DNA from: Rhynochetos jubatus
Lineage: Eukaryota > Chordata > Aves > Eurypygiformes > Rhynochetidae
DNA length: 64,000 nucleotides
Direction: 5' to 3'
Assembly: GCA_027574665.1 (NCBI GenBank)
Contig: CM050652.1
Location: 42,374,307 to 42,438,306, forward strand
Shown: positions 35,301 to 48,200 of the stretch, piece by piece
Layout: every line of letters begins with the position of its first letter
How positions within the stretch are numbered: the stretch's first letter is position 1
Program-made: the position numbers and the translations under genes
The notes under the pieces: model-generated
Databases searched by the model: none
What the model saw: only the letters and a program-made list of their open reading frames with translations
Told to the model about the DNA's origin: nothing

Positions 35301-36074
35301 GGTTCATTCCAAACAGGAATTCCTAAGAGGGGCTGATGAGCACTAACCTATCGCTACAGCCACAGTTTTAGTGGAGTTTTTATATAGTTCAAAAGACAGT
35401 GGGAACTTGGTTCTGCTGCAATCCTTTTGTTAGCAAGTAACTGCACGAAGAGAAGGAATTCTCTGTTGCTTCAGTTTAATTCAATCCACTGGGTCTGGAC
35501 ATTTGCAGTAGAAATAATGGTGTTTATGATGGACAACAAACAAAACAAACAGGTTATCAAGTGTTGTGGTGACATCTCTGCTACTGGAATTTTTTAATTC
35601 AAAATCAGACAATATCTTGTAAGACCTCATAAAAATGGAATAAAGTGAGACAAGCCATTTGATTTGCTTCATGCAGATTAGGCAAGTCACGTGTGATCAT
35701 GTAATCTATGAGCAATTAACAAATGATGCTTTTTTGTCATTTTCTTGATGCAATATGGATAAACACATTGCAATATTGCAAATTTAAAGTGTTTTTAAAA
35801 GAAGGTGGATTGGCATTCAACACCTGCAAACAGGAGGAGTCAATTAGATACTCTTTACTACTTAGAAGGAGTAACAATAGATATCATACAACAAATTACT
35901 TGAATATTTCAGTAAAAATGAGGACTTATTAAATGTGAAAGTGTAGGTTTATGCTCCTGAACACCATGGTGAATCATATTTGGTGGTAATGGCTAAATGG
36001 GAAACTAGAAAGAGAAATGAATGAGTAAATAACATTTTCAATGTCAACACTTTTTTTATTTTTTTCCCCTTTAG
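29302..36074 (+). other. Large intron within domain H
   Basis: 6773 bases, phase 0. Mostly A+T-rich. A TG/TA microsatellite lies at about 31226-31258. An A-rich run lies at about 31916-31931. I see no exon, RNA gene or clear transposon. Open frames of up to 139 codons (for example 32076-32495 minus) have no domain pattern. Confidence 0.8.
31226..31258. repeat. TG/TA microsatellite
   Basis: TGTGTGTGTATATATATATA followed by ATATATATGA, a compound dinucleotide repeat. Probably length-variable between individuals. Confidence 0.85.
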
Positions 36075-36240
36075 AACTTCACGAGTTTTGGTAATGACAG
36101 CGATGTCAGTATGTCCCAGTCTGCAGTTCTGGGTGACTTGGCAAAATACAGCCATTATAGTCTATGGTTAACTGCAAGCACAGCTTTTGGAGATGGAAAC
36201 AAAACCAGTGAAATAATAGACGTTTATACAGATCAGGACA
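36075..36240 (+). CDS. PTPRQ: PTPRQ exon, FN3 domain H, second half
   Basis: Residues 850-904. Phase 0 entry (AAC TTC ACG AGT), phase 1 exit at GTAAGT. Reads [20 protein letters not shown], then [20 protein letters not shown] and IIDVYTDQD. Sequons NFT, NDS and NKT. The GDGN F-G loop repeats the wording of domain G, which fits FN3 duplication. Confidence 0.95.
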
Positions 36241-36702
36241 GTAAGTTAATAACTTTTTTAATATCAGTGCTTCCATTTATTAAATGTTTTCTAACTTTAA
36301 AATTTTTACTGTTATGATGGTGAAGTTAAAAAAAAAATCAGGAGGTACTCTCTTCAACACTGCGTTATTTTTCTTTGCAAGGAAGACATTTTGATATGAG
36401 TCTTTGTTTTGTAATACTAAGAACATAGTTTACAAGCTGCTTCTTTGCATATGAGCAATAAAAAACTCTTACACCGTCATTAAGACTTTTGTAAAACAAA
36501 TTTAACATAGATGATTATTCATATATACCTTGAAAATATTTTGCTTTTGATAGTGAAACATAAATGATTTTTAAAAGTTGTACAAAATACTACAAATGAG
36601 ATTTACAGACTAATCATACTTTGGGCATTTATTTCTATTTTTGGGTTTGGATGTTTATTACTGTAATCCATGCATTTATTTTTTGCTTATTATCTCTCAT
36701 AG
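36241..36702 (+). other. Intron between domains H and I
   Basis: 462 bases, phase 1, GTAAGT donor and CTCATAG acceptor. A+T-rich, nothing else seen. Confidence 0.9.
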
Positions 36703-36993
36703 TCCCAGATGGTTCTGTTGAAAATCTGGTATATCAAAACATTTCCTCATCTTCTGTAAATGTAAGCTGGCTTCCACCATCCCAGCCAAATGGCTTAGTC
36801 TTCTTTCATGTTTCTCTAAGTTTATTGCAACTGGGAACCAATAAGATACTGTCTTTCCTTACTTACAATACAAGCATCGTTTTTGACAACCTGGAGAAAT
36901 ATACTGATTACATTCTGAAAATCACACCAGCCACTGATAAAGGATCTTCTGAAATGCATGCTCTAAGTCTGCATATCAGGACTGATGAAGATG
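36703..36993 (+). CDS. PTPRQ: PTPRQ exon, complete FN3 domain I
   Basis: Residues 905-1001, one exon, phase 1 at both ends. Starts IPDGSVENLVYQNISSSSVN, core VSWLPPSQPNGLVFFHVSLS, then FDNLEKYTDYILKITPATDK and LHIRTDED. The usual Tyr after PNG is replaced by Phe-Phe-His. Acceptor CTCATAG, donor GTAAGA. Sequons NIS, NVS and NTS. The FDNLEKYTDYILKITP wording is highly PTPRQ-like. Confidence 0.97.
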
Positions 36994-37256
36994 GTAAGAT
37001 AAGTATATTTTATTAATTCCTAAGGAAATGTAGAAAAAAATCAAATCATTTTCTAAAAGAAAAAAGATATTATTGTGTTATTTTTCTCATATTAGTTAAA
37101 GCTTTTTTGTTACATGATGACACAAACAACCACTACACATTTCTGTGTTGAGAGCATGTAATAGACTTTTCCACTTAGACCACAACTTTACCTGATAGCT
37201 ATAAAACATTTTTCATTGTAACTCTCATTTTTCTCTTTCTTATTTCTTATATGTAG
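36994..37256 (+). other. Short intron between domains I and J
   Basis: 263 bases, phase 1. Reading through from domain I meets a stop soon after KISIFY. No other content. Confidence 0.9.
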
Positions 37257-37532
37257 TTCCAGAATCAGCACCTATAATGAAAACATTTTCAAATCTCTCA
37301 ACTACCTCAGTTATGCTTTCATGGGACCCTCCTGTTAAGCCAAGTGGTATTATAATAGGTTATGATTTAGATTTATTTGGTCCAGAAAGGAATAACTCAT
37401 TCTCTACCACCAATAATTTTATCATCTTGGAAGACCTTCTACCATTCACATTATACAGCATTTATGCCGCTGCAAGAACAATAAAAGGACCTGGTCCATC
37501 TGCTGTGCTTCACTTTTACACAGATGAATCAG
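37257..37532 (+). CDS. PTPRQ: PTPRQ exon, complete FN3 domain J
   Basis: Residues 1002-1093, one exon, phase 1 at both ends. Starts [20 protein letters not shown], core [20 protein letters not shown], then [20 protein letters not shown] and LHFYTDES. The turn is PSG instead of PNG. Acceptor ATGTAG, donor GTGAGC. Sequons NLS and NNS. Confidence 0.97.
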
Positions 37533-38316
37533 GTGAGCAAATTCAATTGTAACCAACTTTGAAATATTGGCCCCATGTTAGTGTTTCCATCTTAGATCTC
37601 AACATCAGGCCCGGAGAGAGTTGAGATGAACTTGGTTTACTTTCCATTGATCTGTGTGTGAAGAGCTTTCAGAAGAAGGAAACACTACAAGGGAAGACTT
37701 TCCTGAGTTCTCCTCCTCCCATCACACTGTGCAAGGGATCACATTCTGCATAAGATTACAAAAATAACTCCAAGGAGAAATGTGTCTTGCCTTTGGAATG
37801 TGTTACAGTTTGCCAAGCGTCAGGGATTTTGAAGCAAGCAACAGTACCTTTCTCTTCATCCTTTCACATAATTGAAAAATGATAGAACAGGGAAATATTT
37901 CTGACACATTCTTATAGGTCTCTTTTACATAGGCCATGTCTCACCTGCATGGTAAATGACATATCCTGTAAATCTGTATTGAGTTGTGCTCAATATATGA
38001 CGTAGGAAGCAAAGTATATCGCATTCCAGTAATATATGTAATACGACTTCTGTTAAATGCCTTAGTTTTGATGATGAGGATGTTGAATAGATTTCTTAAA
38101 TGTCGACGAAGATCCCTTCCTGATTAAACATATATTCCAGATTAATGGAATTTGTTTCATGCCAGAAATAAAGAAAAAGATTAAAATAGCAATGAAGTAC
38201 TGTTTTGTTGAGTTCAGATACAGATGGTAACAAGCGTATATATATTCCCCGCTTCTTCAAAGCCTTTTGCTTGGTTTATTTGTAAATTGAAACTCAAGGG
38301 CATTTCTCTTTTGCAG
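37533..38316 (+). other. Intron between domains J and K
   Basis: 784 bases, phase 1, GTGAGC donor and CTTTTGCAG acceptor. No repeat or gene recognised. Confidence 0.88.
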
Positions 38317-38468
38317 TGCCATTAGCTCCACCCCAGAATTTGACCATTAGCAACTACACTGCAGATTCTGTGTGGCTAAAATGGGATCCAAGTCCTCAAC
38401 CAAATGGTGTTGTTATGAGATATAATTTTAAAATTTATCAAAACAACACTGAAAAAATATTTTATCAG
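38317..38468 (+). CDS. PTPRQ: PTPRQ exon, FN3 domain K, first half
   Basis: Residues 1094-1144. Phase 1 entry (G)TG CCA, reading VPLAPPQNLTISNYTADSVW, then LKWDPSPQPNGVVMRYNFKI. Ends EKIFYQ in phase 0 at GTATGT. Sequons NLT, NYT and NNT. Confidence 0.96.
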
Positions 38469-40311
38469 GTATGTTTATGTTTAACAATGTTTAATTCTTT
38501 TTTTGGCAGATACTTTTTTCATGTTTTAGAAACAAATATATGACAAATATTGTAAATGTCTGTTATGCTCCTAGAAATGTGAAGCTCCTCTAAATTCCTT
38601 TTTGTTAAGACAATTTACTTACTCTTCACCATGCCTATAATTCAGTTCTTAAAGTTACATAGAAAAACTTAGATTTTAATTTGCTTTGATCTTCTATTTC
38701 ATTAATGTTGAGCTTTATTACTCTTTAGTTCATATTTCCGTGTTTGATGTTGGAAAATGACAGAAATTACTTGGTTTGTACCTTTGTTTAGCTGTTTAGT
38801 ATCTGTGGACTTCCATGGTTCAAAAAGAAAGACATTCCTTGTGATCTTAGAAAAGGGTTAGAAACTGTTTAGAGGTTTGCATTTTTTTTTTTAAGTTTTT
38901 CAGAATAAAAGTAACTGAATAAATTTTAACTGAAATAGATGCTACAAAATTATATACAAACATTGAAGTAGGCATTCATATCTGCTTAAATCTTGTTACT
39001 TGGATGGCATCAAGAAATGCGCCATGAACCATGAAGGCAGCAAGCTGAGGCCAGGATGGCATCTCAGGCTTAGAAACTATGTAGTGACTTCTGTTCACCC
39101 AAGACACTTGTAAGAGCTTCAAGGAAAAGCTATTGCTGCAGTGAGATGCGAGTTTAAACCATGCAGCATAAGGTACGTGTGGAACTGCAAGGAGCTTAAT
39201 TACTCCAACTCCCTGTAGCACAGTCCTTACTGCAGAGCCGTAGCATGCAAGGAGAGCTCTTGTGCTGTCTTCATGCGTATGCATTGTGGAAATCAGTCAC
39301 CCTGGGGTGGCCTACGGTGCTACCCCTTATGCAGTCTGCTGTTATTCCCATTGTGGAACAAAGTGCTGGCATCACCCCTGTTGCTTCCATAATCCTTGGA
39401 AGAGGGGGAGCACAATGCACATATGGAAGAGGAACAGTGGTTTCTACAGCCAACTGCCTTTCGAAACCCATTCTTTGGGTGCTTATGGAGGCGACCAAAG
39501 ATTATTCTTCACTGTCCATCTGAGGCAGAATCAAACCCAATTAGAATACACAGGCTGGCTGGAGCACTTGATATGTGTCTGCTATGTCCTAAGGTTCCCT
39601 ATGTTTTTTTTAATCTTATATAGGCAAGAAATTATGTCATGGCAGCAAGACAGGCAGAGCAATTTGTATAGAAACATGGTAGTTAGGCACCATAATTCTC
39701 TAACAACTTTGATCCCTCAAGATGCTCACCAGGCTTTCTTGCTGAAATTCAGCTCTTTCTCTGCTGGTGTTACAGTGCTCTCAACATTTGCACAAAATAT
39801 GCCTTGCGTGCTCTGGGAAAAGCAGCTACCAGGAGCTGAACTGTAGTTTTTAGCTTTTTTTTTTTTGAAGCTCTTAGTCAGTTTGATTGTCTGAATCAGG
39901 TAAAGTAAAAGAATTAAGAAGTTCTGACCCATGACCTCTTCCACTGCAAAGGTGTAGTAAGGAACTAGAAGGTGAGGGGGGGGAGCGTGTGATGCAGAGG
40001 TGACAAGAGTTTTCAGCAGTGGCAAAAAAAAGCATCTGTGAAGTCAGTCTGTTCTAACAATGCTAACGTTATGATACCATCCTTTGGCATATCTTCCTCA
40101 CAAGTCAAAGTGAAAGAGGGAGAGGAGAAAGAAAGAATTTGACCTTACATTCTTTTTCATTGAGCTCAGGGACTACTTTGACTTAAAGATACTCAGAGTA
40201 GAAGAGGCAAGACTATGGCTCTAAATCTTCTATTCATTTCAGTGGGTTCACGGTGAGGCCTGCAATGTTTACACAGATTAATTGCATACTAATAATTTTT
40301 CCTTCTTTAAG
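38469..40311 (+). other. Intron within domain K
   Basis: 1843 bases, phase 0. It contains a stretch (about 39245-39846) open in all three plus frames, including a 194-codon frame (39262-39846). That product is Cys/His/Trp-rich with no recognised domain or usable splice context. A short G run lies near 39976-39983. Confidence 0.8.
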
Positions 40312-40453
40312 AACATTTCAGGTTCAAACCATGAGGCAAACCTTGTTGGATTAGAACCATTCAACCCCTATTTTATCAGTGTCTCTGCATTTACCAAGCT
40401 TGGGAATGGCAATCAGTTCAGTAACGCTGTCCAATTTACAACAATGGAATCAG
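40312..40453 (+). CDS. PTPRQ: PTPRQ exon, FN3 domain K, second half
   Basis: Residues 1145-1191. Phase 0 entry (AAC ATT TCA GGT), phase 1 exit at GTTAGA, a weak donor. Reads [20 protein letters not shown], then [20 protein letters not shown] and FTTMES. NISG...A.LVGLEP and [13 protein letters not shown] are wordings I recognise from PTPRQ orthologues. Confidence 0.95.
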
Positions 40454-41885
40454 GTTAGATGTGTATTTTTGTAAGCTGTAGATCTGTTTATGTGTATTTT
40501 CCTTATATGTATGGACAACAGCCTTCCTTTTCTCTCCAAAGAAAATGTAACATAACACTATCTCATGGTCTTCTGCCTGTGTAACGCCGCTTCGCATTCC
40601 GGTTGTACCGGATAGGCTGGGTTTGAAGTTTGATGTCGGAAGTGTAGAATTAGAAATGTCCTCATCTGAAATGAGAAGCTTATATGGCCACTATAAATCT
40701 TTTAATAGCATCACAGATAAAGGGAGAAAAATTAGATAGATATCAGTCTTTGTAGATCAAAGCGATAATTCAGATCCCTGTGAAAATAACTGAAACTTTA
40801 GCAGTAGCAAAAGCAGCTGGAAAAAAGATTGGCAAATTAACTGGAAATTGTATTAAACAAATACAAATTTTTAACATTTTTTATGATTCATTTTAGGAAG
40901 GTAAGCTATCCACTAATTAAATATCCTAATTTGTTGAATCTTGCCCTTCCCGACAACTGGGGAGGACAACGCAATATAACTGGCTTAATTAACTGATTAT
41001 GTGCAGTTTTGTTGTGTGCTTTCTACATGTCTTTTGAAGTTGCAGGCTGTTTCAAAATGAAAAATTGTATGAAATGAAAGTGAGTATTCAACATTCACTA
41101 AAGAGAGCCCAGGAGCTTGATGGGTTTCTGAAACTGGAGTTTGTGCAAAACTGCAGCTCCTGTGCCAGGTCAGAGCAATCCCCAGGCTCATGTACTTTCT
41201 AAGGTCCGTCAGTGCCAGGGTACTAGCATGGGTTAGGGGGCTGTGTCTGAACTCCCAGGTTCCTGTACACTGACAGCAAAGGGAGCAGACGCAGTATCAG
41301 AAGATCCCATATGGTGACTACCCTTCCAGTGAAATGCTTTTTCCAGAGCTGCTAAAAACAGGCATTCTGGGAAAAATTATGCTGTTTATTGTACTCAGGA
41401 GTTACAACACCATGAGAAATCTGGACCAGCATTGACCTGATTCAGGTTGGCTCTTGGAGTCCTGCAGCTGGAGGTTGTCCAGCCCAAGAGCCATGGTCAT
41501 CCATCATTTGCTATTTCATCAATGGCGTAACAAACTCGTGGTACTTTCTTCAGAAGCACTGGAGAGACATTGCCCACAGGACTGTGGTTGAGTCATTTTC
41601 CAGCATTTTCCTTGTATTTTATGCTCAACTAGTTGCAGCATTGTTTCCTTTCTCTCCAACACAGCTTTTGGGCAGTTGCTGGATGATTTCCTCATTGAGT
41701 ACATCTAAGGGTTTTGTCTCTAGTCTTTTTCAAAAGTGCCAATTAATATTCTTCCTTCTATGAATGACCTATCTATGCCTATCTGTCTATGACCTATGAA
41801 TGCTAGGTCTGCTTCTCTCACTATATCATTCTGTGATCACCATTTTAATTGTGAGACAATGTTAATTTTTTGTGTATCTTTTAAG
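40454..41885 (+). other. Intron between domains K and L
   Basis: 1432 bases, phase 1. No exon or clear repeat. A short CpG-containing patch lies at about 40580-40640 (GTAACGCCGCTTCGCATTCC, GTACCGGATAGG), unassigned. Confidence 0.8.
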
Positions 41886-42155
41886 TACCAGACGCTGTCC
41901 AGAATGTTCATTGTATTGCAACGAGTTGGCAATCGATCCTAGTGCAGTGGGACCGTCCTGCTTCATCCAACGGTGTAATTACTCATTACATCATAACAGT
42001 TGAAGGAAATTCTACAAATTTGTCACCTTATGATACATTCCATGCTTTTAGAAATCTGCCTTCCAATACTACTTATCAATTTAAAATAAAAGCTGCAACA
42101 TCTGCTGGTGATGGTGAAGAACAGATATGCAATGTCAGTACACTTCCAGAAAAAG
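41886..42155 (+). CDS. PTPRQ: PTPRQ exon, complete FN3 domain L
   Basis: Residues 1192-1281, one exon, phase 1 at both ends. Starts VPDAVQNVHCIATSWQSILV, core QWDRPASSNGVITHYIITVE, then YQFKIKAATSAGDGEE and NVSTLPEK. Acceptor TTTTAAG, donor GTAACA. Sequons NST, NLS, NTT and NVS. It has two cysteines (VHCIAT and QICNVS), unusual for FN3. Confidence 0.97.
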
Positions 42156-43462
42156 GTAACAAATAATTCACGTTAATTCTTTTGCTTAACTTAAATTATG
42201 AACAATGAACTATGAAACAAGCAGGCCTGAAATACCTGCTTCAATTTAGGCAGCTACATCCTTCAGTTATTTTCATTTTGTGATAATAGTGGATGAGGAG
42301 AAACAGGGCTGCTTCTTTTGCCCGTTTTAGAATACACTTACTAATGAGACTGGAATTAGTTGCCACTTAAAAAAGCACAGAGAGAGTACCTTTTTCTGTG
42401 TTGAGAACAATACAGCTGTTCAGAATTTGTGCAATTAAGAAGCATTTAACTTCTTCAAGGAGACTTCTTAACATAACGCTTGATGATAGGATTTTTTAAC
42501 AACAAAGAACATTGGGAGCTAAATTCAAAGAAGAATGTAGGCAATTTTTTTTGGCATTGGAGTAAAAAATTGTTCTTTTTTCTCTCCACACACACTTCAC
42601 ACTTCACCTAATCCTGGATGTGCTTTCATTTAGCACCTGAAACTTCCTTATGCACTCAAAGATTAAATTTTGTGCAAAATACTGTATTGCTTCTGTGTAA
42701 ATAGCTATGTGCCTAGCTTCTAAACTGAAAGTGGAGAGGAGCCTAATGTCCAGTCCAGAAAGTACGTGCCCATTTCAGTGCTCTTCCCCAGTTAAGGGCG
42801 ATTTCTTGGGATTATTTGTCTTTGTTTTTTTCTTCTTCTGTGATATTTCAGCATAACAATAAAAAATAATGTTCAGCAAATAGGATCCAGAACAAGACTT
42901 CATGTTCCCACTGAATTGCAAGGGCAATTACTGCATTTAGTTCCTATTGCTGTTTTATCTTCAGTGACATCAATTCATGCAGTGGAGTTGAGGAGGTCTT
43001 TTAATTCAGAACAGCTGCATCATTAGGAAACTTGGGGATGGGATGGGGAGAGCACAACTGTATCCCCTGATATTTAGGAACCAAACCTAACTTTCATAAT
43101 ACTTCAAATGCTAAGTTATCTAATAGCTTAAAAGAATAGTGGCAGCATTCATTCACATATATATTTCAACTGAAAGAGTGATTTCTGCTCATTTCTGTCA
43201 AATAATGGAAGAGTCTGTGTCAGTGATGGGTTTTAGGTTATGGATGACAGGTGGAGGGGGGCAGCTCTACTATGCAGGCTTGAATCAGACATCTAAACTT
43301 GGAGGGGCATAACCCTTATGCTTAGACTTCCTGTTGGTAGCTTCCGAAGCAGCATGCGTCTCTTTAGGTTAGCCTTTGGATCTTGCCTGTTCACAAAGCC
43401 ATAGTGCCCCACTCTGAGCTTTGATTTCCACACTTAAAATTAGATGTGCAGATGTGCATGTC

Positions 43463-43702
43463 TGAATCATAGAATGGTTTGGGTTGGAAGGGACCTTAAA
43501 GCTCATCTAGTTCCAACCCCCTGCCATGGGCAGGGATACCCTCCACTAGACCAGGTTGCTCCAAGCCTCATCCAGCCTGGCCTTGAAGACAGCCAGGGAT
43601 GGGGCATCCACAGCTTCTCTGGGCAACCTGTGCCAGTGCCTCACCACCCTCTCCATGAAGAACTTCTTCCTGATATCTAATCTGAATCTCTCCACTTTCA
43701 AT
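43463..43702 (-). mobile_element. CR1 LINE 3' end, antisense
   Basis: Starts with the reverse of the terminal repeat (AATCATAGAATGGTTTGGGT), then GGAAGGGACCTTAAAG, CTGCCATGGGCAGGGATACC and CTCATCCAGCCTGGCCTTGA, and runs to the AGAACTTCTTCCTGATATCT part. About 240 bases, 5'-truncated. No coding role. Confidence 0.94.
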
Positions 43703-45125
43703 GAATGAATCTAGACTACAGGTTCTTTGGTTCCAGATTAAGTGGCTGAGCTCCAAATGAGGACAAGCAAATCAGCCCCTTGCTGGTGTAATGCGGCCAA
43801 CATTGTGAAAATAAGCAGGGATGATGTTTGATGATTGTCCCTCCTCGTAATATGGTCCATCCCACTAGAGCCTGGCCACATCCCCTGTTTGAACAATGAG
43901 GTAGAATGTTCATGCCTCTGTCTGAGTTAAAAATGTTCTCTCTAAACTGGCTTCCTCACCAACAACAGTTCCCCTACAAATTCTGCCATTTTCCACTCCC
44001 TACTGGTCCCCTGCTGTCAGACTCCTTGGCAATTTAAGACTTCTGCATGGGTCATCCACCCTCTTGTTTGCTCAGAAACCTCTGTCCGTCAGCAGAGTTC
44101 AAAATCTGCTTTTGAAGGAAGCGTTGTTTGAACACTGGAGTGAGCATCTTACAACATTGTCTGGAAATACTGTACTGAGCTTTAACTGCTGTGCTGAACA
44201 TGGGTGTGTGCGAGTGTGTACCTACTTACACTTCTCAGCTGCAGTTGTTATTCTCCACTTGCTAAAGCAGGGCTGCTGAACAGCCAGCCCTGACTCAGAG
44301 CTCGAAACTGAAACTGGGGATGGGTGTGCAGACAGGTTGGCCAATACCTGATTAAAACTGGACTCATCAAAAAACCCAAAGGTTTTGGAGATAGTCTCAT
44401 AGGAGTCATATTACTCTCTAGTACAGAGGAGACCAGGAGGCTTCCTGGGTACCTCACTTCTTGGAGGATGGGGGAATGGCTTCTGGTAGTGGTAAAGAAG
44501 CCTAGAACCTGGGAAAGTTAATTGTTGGGATTTCTGAGAAATTTGGGCTTGGCTATTAATTAGTGCTTGAGGAAAGCCTGGAGAAGCTGTGGATGTGGTA
44601 TTAAACCTGGGCTTGAGAGACAGCCTGCTAGTCTGTTGAGGTCTACATTACATAGAGTTGTACTAGCAGGAGCAAAAAACCATACTTTATTTTGTAATAA
44701 CATGTGGCTTATGTGTCTAATCACTGGGAGTTTTCCTAAGTGAAGAATTTATACTACAATATATGTTTTTTTTGCCGGATACACTGTGCAGACCGTTTCT
44801 TGCTGTCTTAGCCTTGGCTTACATGTTGTTGCTTAGTCATATTTACAACAATCTAGTTATTATTAGGATATTTCCTTAACTGTGTGTTTGCATGAATTGT
44901 TTTGTGGTGACTGGGTACTAGGAATTGGAGATTCATGGTTGGGAATGGAAACAGTTTTATAGCTGTTGTCAGCTTCTTATTTATGGTGGTCTAAGATTAG
45001 TCACAGAATATGTAGCCAGCACTGAGTCACTGACAATTTATTTCTGACATAAAGTGAAATTGAATTTGGCTCAGTGTCCTACTGCATAGTGTTTGACCTT
45101 TACATTCTTAGCAAGATTATTTGCC

Positions 45126-45142
45126 TTTTTTTTTTTTTTTTT
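45126..45142. repeat. Poly(T) run of 17
   Basis: T homopolymer in the intron. It could be the reverse of an A-tail, but no element body is recognised next to it. Confidence 0.85.
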
Positions 45143-48084
45143 GAGGTGTATTTGTTCGTATCTGGGTACATTTAAACATGAATCATGAAAATTAAATTTA
45201 TGAGGAGATTAGTACTGTTTTGTGTCTAATCTAGCTTCATTTTCATGGTAAACCACCTCTGCCCGGCTGCAGTATATTAAAAAATTGTCACCTTTGTAGT
45301 GGTGATACTGGTTTGCGTTTAAATATATTATACAGACTATGAAAGATAATATAGGAAGTACATATGCATAAATGAGTTAGGATTTTATGATTGAATAGCT
45401 ATCCTTGGATTATTGTCAAGAAAATGCACATATTAAAATGAAATTTCATTAAGGTTGAGTGAGCTTTTAGAAAGGAGGAAGAGCCATAAAATGGTAGTAA
45501 AGTTCTTCAAAGGCACACTAAAGCTGTGAAGATTCAGTTAAGTCACAAGTCTGGGACAAGTGTCAATCCATGCAAGTCATTCAGTAAAGAATAAAAATAA
45601 AACAATTAAATAGGCACTTAGAGGGTTCAAAGCATGAATAATCAAAAGAAAACTGCTGCTGCTTTAAATTTTTTTAATTTAGATTTTTCTTCATAGACTT
45701 TTAAATCTTCTCTGAAAATATTAATCATATTGATTATAGTATTAAGACCCCACTGTACTTACAGTGACAATCCTTATAATTTGTTTTCTACTAAACAGAG
45801 ATTCATTCATAACTTACATTTAAAAGAAATATGGCTAGGGATTTATCCAGGAAACATTTTGTAATTTAATCTGTGCTTAATTTTGCTGGTCAATACCAAA
45901 TTGTAGCTATACACAGAAGCGTGCCTTGTGCATGAAGGAGGGTAGTGCCTAAAATGATTGGTAACGGGGAAGTTTCTTAGGTTCTCTTTTGGTGTGGAGG
46001 TGGCAAATTACTATAATCTATTGTTACCTGTGGACAAAATGTCTTTACTCTCTGCAGAGGGGAATTTTTAAAGATTCTGGATTTGTACCTCCAAGTTGGA
46101 GGTGCCCATTGGAAAATGTGGGCCTTTGTTTTCATCCAGGCCTGAGAGAAACAGAAAACATAGCATGGGCTTAAAGTCTTCTTCATATCCAAGGAAACAC
46201 TCTGTTTCCTTCACTGTAAATCCTTTGCTTAGGATGTAGCAGCTCTAGGAGTTGGAGTTTCAAGAATTTCCTCATTAAATTCTGAAGAGAACTACAGATG
46301 TCCTGTAATGCATTGGTACAGTCAATTAAGTCTGTACCCTAAAGTGGTCCTTAGGGCCCCAGGCATAATGTGCACAGTGCAGTTTGTTGGCCTGGTTATC
46401 CAGAAGAATCAGCCTACTGCAGTCCACACCACTGGAAATGGAAGAGATTCTGAAATGGAAGTGACAGTGTCCCCTGTCACTGCTGCAGATGAGAACAGTG
46501 TTTTTTACATGTTCAGTCCATGCTGCAAGTTCATGCTTTCAAACTGTATTAAAGTAAAATAATTCAAAATTTACAGAGTGTATCCCAACTAAGAATCTTT
46601 GAAACACTTCTTTCCAAGATGACTGTAACTGATTTTTTTACCAGTCTTCTATTTTCAAATGTGGATTTCTGTTTTTTAGATTTTCTGATTAGTTGGTATG
46701 TCCAAATGTAAGGTAATAGCTTTGTTCATGACAAATCTTCATTAGGCAAATGTAATGATTACTTTGTTGCTACCAATGAAATTACATTGATGTTATTTTT
46801 ATAAGCAGATCAAAATAGAAGAATTATATCGTGTAGGATGAAAGAAATGGGTTTTTTTAAGGACTAGGTCAACTCTAGATTAATGTATAAGAAATGTTGG
46901 TGACATAAACCTGCAAAGCTGAAATCAAAAGCATTTACAGGTCAAATAAATTGCTGAAAAGTAGACAGTGGTCCAGTTTGTTGGAAAACTGAGCATTCTT
47001 ATTTACTTAATTATTTCATTTAAGCCTGACATACTGAAGTACTGACAACTTTTCACTGTTTTTCTATGCTAAGCTTGAAGGTGTGCATTTCTCCTTAGAT
47101 TTGTAGGATTTGATTTTTCAGTGCTTAGATTCCACAGTTAGAAACTAAATTTTCTAATATGCTAAGGACTAAGAAACACAGTCCAGAGATGCTTTTTTAA
47201 GACATGTTCTCAACTGTGCAATTTCCTTTAAAGCATGTCTGATAGTATCAGTCCCAAGTCATGGGAAAAATAGTCTACAGTTTTTTACATTTTTATGTTA
47301 GTAAAATCATATGGGACCTGTGTGTGATATCCTTGTTCATACTGAGCAGGACTTTTTATCGTGATGAGTCCCCCTGAAATTAGCAGTCTATAACAAAGTA
47401 CTGTTTGGTATGATCAGGGATATCAGGGAACTCCTTTGGGTAACTAATCTTTCAAAAATTAATAGAGATAGTCAATACAGAATATTAATTTTCAGATACC
47501 TCAGTTTTCTGAAGGCTCTTTAATTGTGTGCCCACTGCTATCTGTTCTACTTTGTTCTTCACTTTCTTCCTATTGATGCTCTTAATACCACCCAACAGAC
47601 TTCTAGGCTGCCGCTGTTCTTTTAATCCAAACTCCAGCTACAAGCAGCTGTTCTGTAGGCAGACTTTTTTTTATTAACTTCGCTAGGAACTATGCCGTAT
47701 CATATTACTGTCTTCTGTTCCCGGTCCGCACAGCTGTAGTCATTGCTTTCCACACAAGTCTTTACAGAAAGCCATAACTTCTCTCTTTTCTCAGACTTGT
47801 GTGTGTCTGTGTGTGTGTCCTTTGCTGCCCTTAAGTTATCTTTGCATTGTGAATAAGATTTTTTTCTCCTGAGTATTTCTGTTTAAACCAGATCCAGGAG
47901 GCTGAGTTCAACTTGAACTGAGTCTTTAAACAGTCCTGGTACTTTTTCTACCAGGAATTTCCTTTCATTTGTGTTCTCAAATAAAAGCGTAATCTCAGAG
48001 CAGTCCAGCAGCTTTGGACGGGCTGATTAGCATTGCAGGCAGATGAGTGTAGGGAACCAGGGCCAAGATCTGTGAAAGTAACTT

Positions 48085-48200
48085 CTATTTAGGTGCTTAG
48101 CTTCCTGTCAACTTCAGTGGGAGTTCAGGCACGTAAACAGGTTTTAGGAGCTTAAAGTCCCATGCAGATCTGACTTCAGGCACTTTTTATTGTGTGAACA
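48085..48200. repeat. Possible old inverted-repeat element
   Basis: TATTTAGGTGCTTAGCTTCC and GGGAGTTCAGGCACGTAAAC face each other across CTGTCAACTTCAGT, giving an imperfect hairpin. It resembles the old amniote repeat with TTTAGGCACCTAACTCC arms around a TTCAATGG centre. Identified from memory and decayed. Confidence 0.35.

Noticed and set aside
36621..36702. Hydrophobic leader before domain I as a signal peptide
   Set aside because: It lies in the intron before a good acceptor (CTCATAG), and the phase 1 junction from domain H fits at 36703.
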